NCBI GenBank assembly: GCA_030491005.1
Contig: JAKZMJ010000008.1
Span: 1-64,000, forward strand
Direction: 5' to 3'
Length of the DNA: 64,000 nt
From: Sulfurospirillum sp.
GTDB lineage: Bacteria > Campylobacterota > Campylobacteria > Campylobacterales > Arcobacteraceae
Shown here: positions 8,489-18,054 of the stretch, piece after piece
Layout of the letters: every line of letters begins with the position of its first letter
Numbering within the stretch: position 1 is the first letter of the stretch
Notes under the pieces: generated by a model
Databases searched by the model: none
What the model was told of the DNA's origin: nothing
What the model saw: only the letters and a program-made list of their open reading frames with translations
Made by a program: the position numbers and the translations under genes

Positions 8489-9184
8489 TTATTGAGGCTC
8501 TTCAATAATATAACCTCTATTTGAATTATTTTTGATAATTTCATAATATGTTTTTAACCTTATCTTATTTACTATATTTCGCATAGTATAAATAGACATA
8601 TTTTTACCTTTCCATACAACACTTTTTATAGTTTCATAATCTATAGTATCACCTCTTTTAGAAATCAGTAATTTTAAAAAACCTTTTTCTAATTTAGTAA
8701 ATTCAATCATACTTCCACCAGCTTTAAAAAACTGATCTCTATACTCATCAAAATAAAGTCCGTTTTGAAACTCTATTTTATCACCTCTTTTTGTTTGATT
8801 CAAAGACATAATAATAGCCAATCTAACATCTTTTGATTTTAATGGTTTAGATAATATTGCATAGGCACTATTGCCAATTGCTGTAACGATATTTGCGTTA
8901 TTATCATCATCTGTAACTATAATTTTAGGCAAAGATGGAGCTGCTTGAGTAATTTGAACACAAGTTTCTTCAAAGCTCGTACCTTCAACATTAGTATCAA
9001 TAATAATTATATCATAATTACTTTCATTTAATATCATTAGTGCTTCACTTACATCTGTACTAAATTTAAGTTCTTTAAAATATTCATCAAACTCTTTTGA
9101 AATTGATAATTTAACACTTTCATTATTTCCTAATAACAATACTTTAGCATTGTTTAGTTTTCGTATATTTTTTAATGTTTTCAT
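8489..9184 (-). CDS. OmpR-type response regulator with atypical receiver
   Basis: A 231-aa protein with an N-terminal receiver (about 14-130) and a C-terminal winged-helix DNA-binding domain (about 140-228, with FTKLEKGFLKLLISKRGDTI and TMRNIVNKIRLKT). The putative phosphorylation aspartate is in YDIIIIDTNVEG and the conserved lysine is in LSKPLK. The acidic pair that binds magnesium at the first strand is replaced by asparagines (LLLGNNES), so phosphorylation may be weak or absent. No kinase gene is adjacent; it heads a small operon with the 63-aa and zinc-finger genes. Its targets cannot be read from the sequence. Confidence 0.82.
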   Translation of the reverse strand: MKTLKNIRKLNNAKVLLLGNNESVKLSISKEFDEYFKELKFSTDVSEALMILNESNYDIIIIDTNVEGTSFEETCVQITQAAPSLPKIIVTDDDNNANIVTAIGNSAYAILSKPLKSKDVRLAIIMSLNQTKRGDKIEFQNGLYFDEYRDQFFKAGGSMIEFTKLEKGFLKLLISKRGDTIDYETIKSVVWKGKNMSIYTMRNIVNKIRLKTYYEIIKNNSNRGYIIEEPQ

Positions 9185-9278
9185 CTTTTTTCAATCCTTT
9201 TCTTATTTTTTGTATTGTAACAAATTTTCATACTTTTGTCAAAATAAAATTATTATAAAATAAAATTTATTTACACAA

Positions 9279-12008
9279 TTAATTTTTTTTTAAGTTTTTC
9301 CAATCATAACCTACCGAAACACTTACTTTTAAAGGTATTTCTAATTTATAAATATTTTCCATAATACTAAGTAGTTCCTTAGTTATAGACATAACTTTTT
9401 CGCTTTTTATTTCAAAAATCAGCTCATCATGTATTTGTAGTAATATATTTATATTTTTATTATTATTAAATTTTTTAAAAATTTCAATCATTGCTAATTT
9501 AATTAAATCAGCAGCACTACCTTGAAATCTTGTATTTACAGCTTCTCTTAAAAATGATGATTTAAACATATCATTTACATTTTCAAAATCAAATAATCTT
9601 CGTCTATTTAATAAAGTTTCAACATATCCATGTTTTAGAGTAAAATCTTCAATAGATGTTAAGTAACTTTTTACACTTGGAAATGCTTTAAAATAAGATT
9701 CTATATAAGTTTTAGCTTCTTTTGTAGAAATTTCAAGAGTTTGAGCTAGTTTCCTACTTCCCATTCCATATAGTAGTCCAAAATTAATTGATTTTGCAAA
9801 GGATCTTTTTTCTTTTGCTTGCTCTTTTCCAAATATTTTTACTGCTGTTTGATAATGAATATCTAAATTATTGTTAAAAGCATCAAGTAAGGCTTCATCT
9901 TTTGAAAAATGTGCTAATAAACGTAGTTCTATTTGTGAGTAATCTATTGCTACGAGTTTATAACCTTTTTGTGGAATAAAAGCTTGCCGTACTTGAGAAC
10001 CTATTTCACTCCTAACAGGAATATTTTGTAAGTTTGGATTTTTTGAACTAAGCCTTCCCGTTGCAGTTCCTGTTTGTAAAAAAGAAGTAAATATTTTGTG
10101 TTCTTTGTTATCTAAGCCAAGTTCTAATAATGGTATTATATATGTACTTTGTAATTTAAAAAGTTCTCTATATTGTAAAATTAAAGGAACTATTTCATGT
10201 GAGTTGTAAAGTTTTTGTAAAACTATTTCATTTGTACTATATCCCGTTTTAGTTTTCTTTGATGGGGGTAATTTTAATGTTTCAAATAATATTAATCCTA
10301 ATTGTTTTGGTGAATTAATATTAAACTCACCTCCTGCACTTTTGTGAATTTTTATAGTTAATTCTTGAATAAAACTATGATTTGTTTTTTTTAAATCTTG
10401 AAGAAATTCAATATCTACTTTTATTCCAATATTTTGCATATATATAAGCACATCAATAAATTTAAACTCCATATCAAAAGCTAAGTCCAATAAATGTTCA
10501 CATTTTTTTTCTTTAAAGTTAATAAGAAGTTCATAATAAAGTTTAAATGTAAAAAAGGCATCCTCACTTGCATATTCGCAGGCTTTTTTTATATCCACAT
10601 TTGAAAAATTTTCACCTTTTTTAACCGTATCTTTAAATGCTATCATATCATGATTAAAAAAAGTCTTTACCATAAAATCAAGTCCTACTTTTGAGCTTGG
10701 ATTTAATAGCCAAGACATAATCATAGTATCTGCATATAGTTGTAAATCAATGTTAAAATTTGATTTTATTATTTGATAATCATATTTAAAGTTTTGAAGT
10801 ACAAGTTTATGTTTATTTAATATATTAATAGCATCTTTTGCATCGCTTATTGATATTTGTTCTAAAGCACCTAAGTAAAAATGTCCGATGGGAACATAAT
10901 ATGCTTGCTTATTATTAAAACAAAAAGAAAAACCAACAATTTTGGCAAACCTTGTATCTATATTTGTAGTTTCTGTATCAAAAGCAATTATTGAGTTTTC
11001 TGGTATTGAATTAATAAGTTCAAATAATTTTATTTTTTCATTTAATAAAATATATTCGCAAGATAATTTTTCTTTTTCTTCAATTTTTTCTTTTTCATTT
11101 TTTTTATTTGCTATTATTTTATTTTTTGGAATGCTTGTTTTGTATAATAAACCATCTTTGTGTACTCTTTCAATAATATTATTTAAACCAAAGGATAATA
11201 AAGTTTCTTCTATTTTTAAAATTGGATTTTCTTTTGGAAGATTAAATTCTTCAATATTATCAATTAGACAACAAGTATTGTCCAAAGTAACTAATTTTTT
11301 TGAAATGTATGCTAAATCTTTTCCTTCATTTAATAATTTAACCCACCTTGGCTTTTCTATATTTTCTAAATTTGAATAAATATTATCTAAATTGTCAAAT
11401 TTCTCTATTAGTGCTTGGGCTGTTTTAGCTCCTACTCCTTTAACTCCAGGAATATTATCTGCACTATCACCTAATAAAGATTGATAGTTTGTAAATTGGG
11501 CAGGGTAAACTCCATATTTATCAAAACATTTTTCTTTGTTTATTACATTTTTTTTAATTGGATCAAATAGGAAAATATCTTCTTGGATTAATTGTAATAA
11601 ATCTTTATCATGAGATACAATTCTAACATTTAAACCTTTTTTCTTCGCATCTTTAGCTAAGGAGGCAATCACATCATCTGCTTCATATCCTACTTTAATA
11701 GCTGTCTTAAAGCCCATTTGTTCAATCCAAGAAATTGCAACAGGAAGTTGCTTTAATAAATCAGCAGGAACATCTGGTCTATGAGATTTGTATTCTTTAT
11801 ATAATTTATGCCTAAATGTATCACCTTTGGCATCTAGTGCAAATACAATATAATCTGTTTTAAAATCTTTTCCAATATTAAAGATTAAATTAATAAATCC
11901 TGTTAGTAATCCTGTGGGAAAACCTTCTTTTGATTTTAAAGGAGGAAGGGCATAGAAACTTCTAAATAAAAAACCAAAAGTATCTATAATGGTGATAGTT
12001 TTTTTCAT
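9279..12008 (-). CDS. polA: DNA polymerase I
   Basis: A 909-aa three-domain enzyme for Okazaki fragment maturation and repair. The 5'-nuclease domain (about 1-290) has DTFGFLFRSFYALPPL and DKDLLQL. The 3'-5' exonuclease domain (about 320-510) keeps FDTETTN, the NFKYD motif and YASEDAF, so proofreading looks intact. The polymerase domain has DYSQIELRLLAHF near residue 680 and QIHDELIFE near 860. It stands alone and is divergent from a histidine kinase gene at 12086. Confidence 0.97.
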   Translation of the reverse strand: MKKTITIIDTFGFLFRSFYALPPLKSKEGFPTGLLTGFINLIFNIGKDFKTDYIVFALDAKGDTFRHKLYKEYKSHRPDVPADLLKQLPVAISWIEQMGFKTAIKVGYEADDVIASLAKDAKKKGLNVRIVSHDKDLLQLIQEDIFLFDPIKKNVINKEKCFDKYGVYPAQFTNYQSLLGDSADNIPGVKGVGAKTAQALIEKFDNLDNIYSNLENIEKPRWVKLLNEGKDLAYISKKLVTLDNTCCLIDNIEEFNLPKENPILKIEETLLSFGLNNIIERVHKDGLLYKTSIPKNKIIANKKNEKEKIEEKEKLSCEYILLNEKIKLFELINSIPENSIIAFDTETTNIDTRFAKIVGFSFCFNNKQAYYVPIGHFYLGALEQISISDAKDAINILNKHKLVLQNFKYDYQIIKSNFNIDLQLYADTMIMSWLLNPSSKVGLDFMVKTFFNHDMIAFKDTVKKGENFSNVDIKKACEYASEDAFFTFKLYYELLINFKEKKCEHLLDLAFDMEFKFIDVLIYMQNIGIKVDIEFLQDLKKTNHSFIQELTIKIHKSAGGEFNINSPKQLGLILFETLKLPPSKKTKTGYSTNEIVLQKLYNSHEIVPLILQYRELFKLQSTYIIPLLELGLDNKEHKIFTSFLQTGTATGRLSSKNPNLQNIPVRSEIGSQVRQAFIPQKGYKLVAIDYSQIELRLLAHFSKDEALLDAFNNNLDIHYQTAVKIFGKEQAKEKRSFAKSINFGLLYGMGSRKLAQTLEISTKEAKTYIESYFKAFPSVKSYLTSIEDFTLKHGYVETLLNRRRLFDFENVNDMFKSSFLREAVNTRFQGSAADLIKLAMIEIFKKFNNNKNINILLQIHDELIFEIKSEKVMSITKELLSIMENIYKLEIPLKVSVSVGYDWKNLKKN

Positions 12009-12085
12009 ATATATATCTTTCGTTCATTTCATCAAATTTTAATTAAAATATAATATAATATTTATCCTAAAAAGAAGGTTTAAAT

Positions 12086-13582
12086 ATGGCATTAATTGAT
12101 ATTGAAAAATTACAACAAAATAATAAAGAGTTACAAGATATTATCAATAATTCTTGGGATGGAATAGGTATCATTGATACTAATACAAAATTAATTTATA
12201 TAAATAATGCATTTATTCCTTTGCTTGGATATGAAAAAAATGAATTACTTAAAATAAGTTTTATATCTTTAGTACAAGATAAATATAAAAAAGACTTTTT
12301 AAGTATTTTATTAAATAAAGATAATAAAACACATAATAATATTGATTTAGCTTGTACTAGAAAAGATAAAAAGACAGTTCACTTGCGAATTACTATATCA
12401 AAAATGAATAATAAAAACTTACTTGTTATTAATACCAAGGATATAACAAAACAAATTGCTAATGACGAGATTTTAAATGATTATGTTGTATCTATGAATA
12501 CAGATTTACATGGGCATATAAATGAGGTAAGCCAAGCATTTTGTAATTTATCAGGATATCCAAAAGAAGAATTAATAAATCAACATTTTAGTATCATAGG
12601 TCATGAAGATACTGAAGACATAATATACGACAATATACAAAAAAGTTTATTAAGTTCTAAAGAGTGGAGTGGAACAATAAAAGCAAAAGGAAAGAATAGT
12701 AATATTTTTTGGATAAGTATTATGATAAAGTCAATTTATAATAAATACGGAGATATAACTGCTTATACTATGTTAATGTTTGATATTACAAATGAAATAA
12801 GCTTAAATGATGAAGCATCTTTATTACAAGATCAAGTTCAAAATGCACAAAAAGAAATAAAACAAAAAGATAGTATATTAATGCAACAATCAAAACTAGC
12901 AATAATGACAGAAACATTACAAAAATTATCACATGAATGGAGACAACCCTTAAATATAATTTCTATGAAAGCCCAAAATTTAGGTCTTGATATTTCTATG
13001 GACAATACTCCTGCTTCATCTGATATAGTAAAAATATTAGACCATATTAAAAATGAAGCGAATGTCTTATCTCAAACAATTGAAAGTTTTCAAAGTTTTT
13101 TACACCCAAAAAATGAAATGGTTAAAGTAAATCCTAAAAGTATCATAGTAAATGCAATGAAATTCTTTAAAAGTGATACTAGTAATAAAAATATTGATAT
13201 AATAAAAGATATTTTAGATAGTTTTGAATTTAAAACATATGATGATGAATTAACTACTATTTTAGTAAATTTGCTTATAAATGCAAAAGAAGCAATTTTA
13301 AAAAATAAAATTAAAAATGGAGTTATTAAACTTAAACAATATCATATAAAAGATACAATCTTTTTTGAAGTAAGTGATAATGGAGGTGGAATAAATGATG
13401 ATATTATACATAAGATTTTTGAGCCATATTTTTCAACAAAAGATATTAAACACGGTGTTGGTTTAGGTTTATATACATGTAAAATCATTATTGAAATGCA
13501 CTTAAAAGGTATCATAAGTGTTAGGACTCATAGCACTGGTGCATTGTTTAAAATCTCAATACCTATAATAAAACTCAACTAA
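12086..13582 (+). CDS. PAS-containing histidine kinase
   Basis: A 498-aa soluble sensor with two PAS domains (about 10-130 and 135-250), a coiled linker and a kinase core. The phospho-acceptor box is LSHEWRQPLNIIS near residue 280, a form frequent in Campylobacterota. The N box is NLLINAKEAI, G1 is DNGGGI and G2 is GVGLGLY. There is no membrane segment, so it senses a cytoplasmic signal such as redox state or a ligand. RBS AAGAAGG precedes the ATG. It is the first of four closely packed genes, two of which carry receivers, so these may be its partners (inference). Confidence 0.9.
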   Translation: MALIDIEKLQQNNKELQDIINNSWDGIGIIDTNTKLIYINNAFIPLLGYEKNELLKISFISLVQDKYKKDFLSILLNKDNKTHNNIDLACTRKDKKTVHLRITISKMNNKNLLVINTKDITKQIANDEILNDYVVSMNTDLHGHINEVSQAFCNLSGYPKEELINQHFSIIGHEDTEDIIYDNIQKSLLSSKEWSGTIKAKGKNSNIFWISIMIKSIYNKYGDITAYTMLMFDITNEISLNDEASLLQDQVQNAQKEIKQKDSILMQQSKLAIMTETLQKLSHEWRQPLNIISMKAQNLGLDISMDNTPASSDIVKILDHIKNEANVLSQTIESFQSFLHPKNEMVKVNPKSIIVNAMKFFKSDTSNKNIDIIKDILDSFEFKTYDDELTTILVNLLINAKEAILKNKIKNGVIKLKQYHIKDTIFFEVSDNGGGINDDIIHKIFEPYFSTKDIKHGVGLGLYTCKIIIEMHLKGIISVRTHSTGALFKISIPIIKLN

Positions 13583-13590
13583 GGACTAAG

Positions 13591-14313
13591 ATGATTATTA
13601 TACCAGCTAGATTAAATTCAAGTAGATTTACTAATAAAGTTTTAGTAGATATTATTGGTTTACCTATGGTTATTAGAACAGCAAAACAAGTTGCCTCACT
13701 TGATGAAGTTGTAATAGCTACAGATTCGACAGAAGTTATGTCTTTGGCAAAACATTACAATATAAATGCTATTTTAACATCAACTGCGCATAAAAGTGGA
13801 ACAGATAGAATAAATGAAGCTGCTAATTTATTAAACTTAAATGATGATGAAATTATTATTAATGTACAAGCTGATGAACCATTTATAGAACATCATGTAA
13901 TACAAGCTATTATAAATAAAGTTAAAAGTATTAAAAAAAATAATGAAAATGTTATGATCACAAGTTGTTATAAAGAAATAAATTCTAACTTAGCTGATGA
14001 TCCAAATCATGTTAAGGTTATTTTAGATACAAATTCAAATGCAATATACTTTTCAAGAGTTAAAATACCTTATCATAGAGATCATTACGAAACATCAGTA
14101 TTTTATGGTCATTTAGGAATTTATGGGTTTACAAAAAAATCATTAAATACTTTTTGTAATTTAAAACCATCAAAATTAGAACAAATAGAAAAATTAGAAC
14201 AATTAAGAGCAATAGAGAATAATTATACTATTGCTATGGTACAAGTTGAGTCAAAATCTTTTGGTATAGATACTCAAGAAGATTTAGATAATTCTTTAAG
14301 CTTATTTAAATAG
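13591..14313 (+). CDS. kdsB: 3-deoxy-manno-octulosonate cytidylyltransferase
   Basis: A 240-aa nucleotidyltransferase that activates Kdo with CTP to give CMP-Kdo for lipopolysaccharide synthesis. The N-terminal signature MIIIPARLNSSRF is followed by KVLVDIIGLPMVIRT, and NVQADEPFI near residue 92 and FGIDTQEDL near the end are typical. Length fits the family. It starts 8 bp after the kinase stop and is followed by two c-di-GMP genes, an unusual setting. The Kdo transferase gene waaA is elsewhere in the window. Confidence 0.95.
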   Translation: MIIIPARLNSSRFTNKVLVDIIGLPMVIRTAKQVASLDEVVIATDSTEVMSLAKHYNINAILTSTAHKSGTDRINEAANLLNLNDDEIIINVQADEPFIEHHVIQAIINKVKSIKKNNENVMITSCYKEINSNLADDPNHVKVILDTNSNAIYFSRVKIPYHRDHYETSVFYGHLGIYGFTKKSLNTFCNLKPSKLEQIEKLEQLRAIENNYTIAMVQVESKSFGIDTQEDLDNSLSLFK

Positions 14314-14353
14314 AAAATGATATATCATCTTCAATAAAGCTTGGGATTAAATT

Positions 14354-16324
14354 ATGCTATTTAACGTTCTTATTATTGATCAAGAGTATAATTATAAATC
14401 AACAATGAATAATATCATTGAAAAATACTATAAAGATATTAGTATTGATTTTTATGATTATAACAATTTCATAAATTGTGAAGACTATGCTTTACTTATA
14501 ATTGATGAAAAACTAATAAATCATAAAAAAATATTAACGATAATAGAATCGTTTACAAAAAATATCATTTTTATCATAAATGACCATAGCGATGCTCTTC
14601 TAAAAAATAATACTGATTATATATTGAAGCCTTTAGATATAAATAATTTGATTTTAAAAATACAAGATATTAAAAATACACAAAATGATATTTTAAATTT
14701 TAAAGAAGAAGAAATATTAATTAATATAGTTAATGGTATGACAAATCCGTCTTTTCTTACAAATGGTTATAATTTAATATATGGAAATAATGAATTTTAT
14801 GATTTACTATCTTGCTCATCAATTTCAGAAATTAACAATAAATATAATAATATAGGTGATATTTTTAATAAAAAAGATGACTTTATTTTTAATGAAAATG
14901 ATAATTTATGGCTTGATCAATATGACAATAAAAAATTAAATAAAGTTTGTATTACTGATAAAAATAATATAGAAGAAAACTTTGATATTCGTAATATATA
15001 TAAAGCAAAGAACAATATAAATATCATTTTACTAAGTAAAATATCAGAGCAATTTAATTGTGATATTCAATTAAACAATTTATTATTTATAGATGATTTA
15101 ACAAAACTTCCAAATAGAACAAACTTAATTAGTAAATTTAAAAATGATAATTTAATTTTAAAATCAATTGCTTTAATAGATATTAAGGGTTTTAGAGAAA
15201 TAAATGATTTCTTTGGAAATGATATTGGAGATAAGCTTCTTATTGCAATTACAAAATTGATTTCAAAATATTGTACGAATGAGAATAATCTAATATTGTA
15301 TAAATTTCCATCAGATATATATTGTCTTACTAATATAAGTTTGAACAATACATTATTCCTAAGAATTATTAAAAAAATTATTTTTAGAATTTATTCTAAA
15401 GTATTTAATTTTGATAATTACGAAATTGATACTAGAATAGTAGCTGGAATATCATTTTCAGAGAAAAAAAATAAACTAATTACTGCATCTTTTGCCCTGC
15501 AAGCTGCAAAAAAAGATAATAAGAGTTATCTAGTCTTTTATGATGAACTTGACAATATGGAAGAGTATAAAAATAATATTTTATGGGCAAAAAAATTGAA
15601 ATATGCATTAAATAATAATAATATTGTCCCTTATTTTCAGGCAATTGTTGATAATGAAACATTAAAAATAAATAAATATGAATGTTTAGTTCGAATGATT
15701 GATAATGATGATGTTATATCTCCATATTTTTTTATAAATATATCTAAAAAAACTAATCAGTATATTAAAATTACAAAAATTATGATAGAAAAAAGTTTTA
15801 AAGCATTTGATAAACTTTCTTATGAATTTTCAATTAATATTTCTTATGAAGATATAGAAGATGGTTCAATTTTTGAATGTATAAAAACTAATTTAAAAAA
15901 ATATGATGTTAAAAATCAAGTAGTATTTGAAATATTAGAAGATGAAAATATTAAAAATTATGATATTTTATTAACATTTATCAATAAAATTAAAAAACTA
16001 GGTTGTAAAGTCGCTATTGATGACTTTGGTACTGGTTATTCAAATTTTGAAAGACTACTAAAGATGAATATAGATTATTTAAAAATTGATGCTTCTATTA
16101 TAAAAAATATCGCAAAAGATAAAAATTCATATAAAATTGCAAAAACAATAACTCAATTTGCAAAAAACCTACAAATGAAAACAATAGCAGAGTTTGTAGA
16201 AAATGAAGAAATTTTTAAAATTGTTAAAAAGTTTAAAATTGATTATTCTCAAGGGTATTACTTTGCTAAGCCAATTTCTAAACCAAATGCTACATTAGAA
16301 TATAAAGATATGGATAAAGGTTAA
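14354..16324 (+). CDS. Receiver-GGDEF(degenerate)-EAL protein, probable c-di-GMP phosphodiesterase
   Basis: A 656-aa protein: receiver-like domain (about 1-115, phospho-site in LLIIDEKL, lysine in YILKPLD), a PAS-like region (about 120-215), GGDEF (about 240-385) and EAL (about 400-645). The GGDEF loop reads KFPSDIYCL, so cyclase activity is not expected. The EAL domain keeps its catalytic parts: ECLVR in place of EALLR, the IDDFGTGYS loop, LKIDASI, AEFVE and QGYYFAKP. The expected activity is hydrolysis of c-di-GMP, possibly regulated by GTP binding at the dead GGDEF. It is very A/T-rich and lies 3 bp before the next cyclase gene. Confidence 0.87.
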   Translation: MLFNVLIIDQEYNYKSTMNNIIEKYYKDISIDFYDYNNFINCEDYALLIIDEKLINHKKILTIIESFTKNIIFIINDHSDALLKNNTDYILKPLDINNLILKIQDIKNTQNDILNFKEEEILINIVNGMTNPSFLTNGYNLIYGNNEFYDLLSCSSISEINNKYNNIGDIFNKKDDFIFNENDNLWLDQYDNKKLNKVCITDKNNIEENFDIRNIYKAKNNINIILLSKISEQFNCDIQLNNLLFIDDLTKLPNRTNLISKFKNDNLILKSIALIDIKGFREINDFFGNDIGDKLLIAITKLISKYCTNENNLILYKFPSDIYCLTNISLNNTLFLRIIKKIIFRIYSKVFNFDNYEIDTRIVAGISFSEKKNKLITASFALQAAKKDNKSYLVFYDELDNMEEYKNNILWAKKLKYALNNNNIVPYFQAIVDNETLKINKYECLVRMIDNDDVISPYFFINISKKTNQYIKITKIMIEKSFKAFDKLSYEFSINISYEDIEDGSIFECIKTNLKKYDVKNQVVFEILEDENIKNYDILLTFINKIKKLGCKVAIDDFGTGYSNFERLLKMNIDYLKIDASIIKNIAKDKNSYKIAKTITQFAKNLQMKTIAEFVENEEIFKIVKKFKIDYSQGYYFAKPISKPNATLEYKDMDKG

Positions 16325-16326
16325 AA

Positions 16327-17652
16327 ATGAACAAAGAATTATTGAAAAGTATATCCCTTTTGTATGTTGAAGATGAAGATGATATTAGAGAATTTACTGC
16401 AAAAACGCTTAAATCTCTTGTGAAAAATATTGTACTTGCAGTTGATGGAGAAGATGGTTTAAAAAAAATGAAAGAAAATCCTTGTATTAATATAATACTT
16501 ACAGATATTAATATGCCTAAAATGAATGGCTTAGAAATGTGTGAAGAAATAAGAAAATATAATAAAGATATACCAATTGTAATTACAAGTGCACATAGAG
16601 ACTCAGCTTTTTTTAAACAAGCTATTGAAGTTGGAGTTACTGCTTATGCTTTAAAACCCATCGATTTATATCAGTTAATTAATTCTTTAGTTAAAGCTAT
16701 TGAACCTATTTTTTTACGACAAAAACTTGAAAAAGTAAATGGTGTTTTGGAGCATAGAATAGAAGAAGCTGTTAAAGAAATAAAATCTATTTTAGATGCT
16801 CAAGATAATATAGTTTTTGTTGCTACAGCAGATCGTATAATGGATGTTAATAAAAAATTTTTACACTTTTTTAATGTTGAAACTCTTGAGGATTTTATTA
16901 ACAAAAATAAAAATATTTATGACTACTTTAAAAATGAAATAGGTTTTTTCAATATTGATTTAGTTAAAAATAATTCAACTTGGATTAAATACTTAGCTAA
17001 TATTGCAGAAGTAGATAGAATTGTTAAAATGACAAATGAAGATGGTATTAATAGAATATTCACTATTAATATTGATGAATATAATCATAAAAGTGAACAT
17101 TATGTTATTTCATTAACAGATATAACTGAAATAAAAGAAAAATCAAATTTATTAGAATATCAAGCAAATCACGATTCCTTAACTGGACTACATAATAGAA
17201 AAAAATTCTATGAAATATTTGGTAAAGAAGTAAGAAGAGATGCCAGATATAATAATTACTTATCATTATTAATGTTTGATATAGATAATTTTAAAAGTTT
17301 TAATGATGACTTTGGACATAATATTGGAGATGAAGTTCTAAGAATTATTTCTAAAATAATATTAGAAAGTATTAGGGAACACGATATAGCTGTTAGATGG
17401 GGTGGTGAAGAATTTATTATATTAACACCAGAGACAAATATAAAAGGTGCTAAAATAGTTGCTGAGAAAATTAGATCAACTATTGAGAGTTTTAAAAATG
17501 ATAAAATAAAGCGACAAATAACAGTGAGTTGTGGAATTACTGGTTTTTCAAATAGTGACTCTCAAGAAGATATCATAGAAAGAGCAGATATTGCTTTATA
17601 TAAAGCAAAAAAACTTGGTAAAAATAATATCGTTTTATTTGAAAAAAGCTAA
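16327..17652 (+). CDS. Response regulator diguanylate cyclase (REC-PAS-GGDEF)
   Basis: A 441-aa protein with a full receiver (acidic pair in YVEDEDD, phospho-aspartate in LTDINMPKMNG, lysine in ALKPID), a central PAS-like segment (about 145-265) and a GGDEF domain (about 275-437). The active site is RWGGEEFIIL, and REHD five residues before it matches the RxxD product-inhibition site, so an active, feedback-regulated cyclase is expected. It starts 2 bp after the phosphodiesterase gene. A kinase for its receiver may be the one encoded at 12086. Confidence 0.93.
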   Translation: MNKELLKSISLLYVEDEDDIREFTAKTLKSLVKNIVLAVDGEDGLKKMKENPCINIILTDINMPKMNGLEMCEEIRKYNKDIPIVITSAHRDSAFFKQAIEVGVTAYALKPIDLYQLINSLVKAIEPIFLRQKLEKVNGVLEHRIEEAVKEIKSILDAQDNIVFVATADRIMDVNKKFLHFFNVETLEDFINKNKNIYDYFKNEIGFFNIDLVKNNSTWIKYLANIAEVDRIVKMTNEDGINRIFTINIDEYNHKSEHYVISLTDITEIKEKSNLLEYQANHDSLTGLHNRKKFYEIFGKEVRRDARYNNYLSLLMFDIDNFKSFNDDFGHNIGDEVLRIISKIILESIREHDIAVRWGGEEFIILTPETNIKGAKIVAEKIRSTIESFKNDKIKRQITVSCGITGFSNSDSQEDIIERADIALYKAKKLGKNNIVLFEKS

Positions 17653-17806
17653 CTTTATTTTATTTATTCTTTAAAATAGCAATATATCGACAATTATATT
17701 AACAAAATACACAAATTTCAAAATTTACTTAAAAATGAAACAAAAATAAATTTTAATAAAGCTTTATTTTAATAAAATGTTTTGTAATAATAAATCAGGG
17801 AGCAAT

Positions 17807-18049
17807 ATGGAAGTAGACTTAATTAGTGAAGCATTTAAATTTATGCTTTTAGGAATGGGAAATGTGTTTATTTTTTTAATTGTAATGATATTTTCAATTA
17901 AAATTCAAGCTTTTATTATTGCTAAGTACTTTGCTAAAAAAGAAGTAAATACAAAATCAAAAAATAAAACACTTGATATAAGTAATACTTCAAAAAAAAT
18001 TGCTGCCATTAGTGCTGCTATTGAACATCATAATAATATTAAAGGTTAA
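17807..18049 (+). CDS. oadG: Oxaloacetate decarboxylase gamma subunit (OadG family)
   Basis: An 80-aa protein with one N-terminal membrane helix (GMGNVFIFLIVMIFSIKIQ), then a charged tail rich in lysine, and AAISAAIEHH near the C-terminus, as in OadG/sodium pump gamma subunits. OadG anchors the carboxyltransferase to the membrane pump. I chose the ATG at 17807 rather than one at 17777 because AGGGAG (17797-17802) is well spaced from it and OadG proteins start just before the helix. It is 5 bp upstream of oadA. Confidence 0.82.
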   Translation: MEVDLISEAFKFMLLGMGNVFIFLIVMIFSIKIQAFIIAKYFAKKEVNTKSKNKTLDISNTSKKIAAISAAIEHHNNIKG

Positions 18050-18054
18050 TAAAA

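Noticed and set aside
10942-11379. A 145-aa plus-strand reading frame inside polA
   Set aside because: It is antisense to well-conserved polA sequence, with low-complexity Phe/Ser content and no ribosome site.
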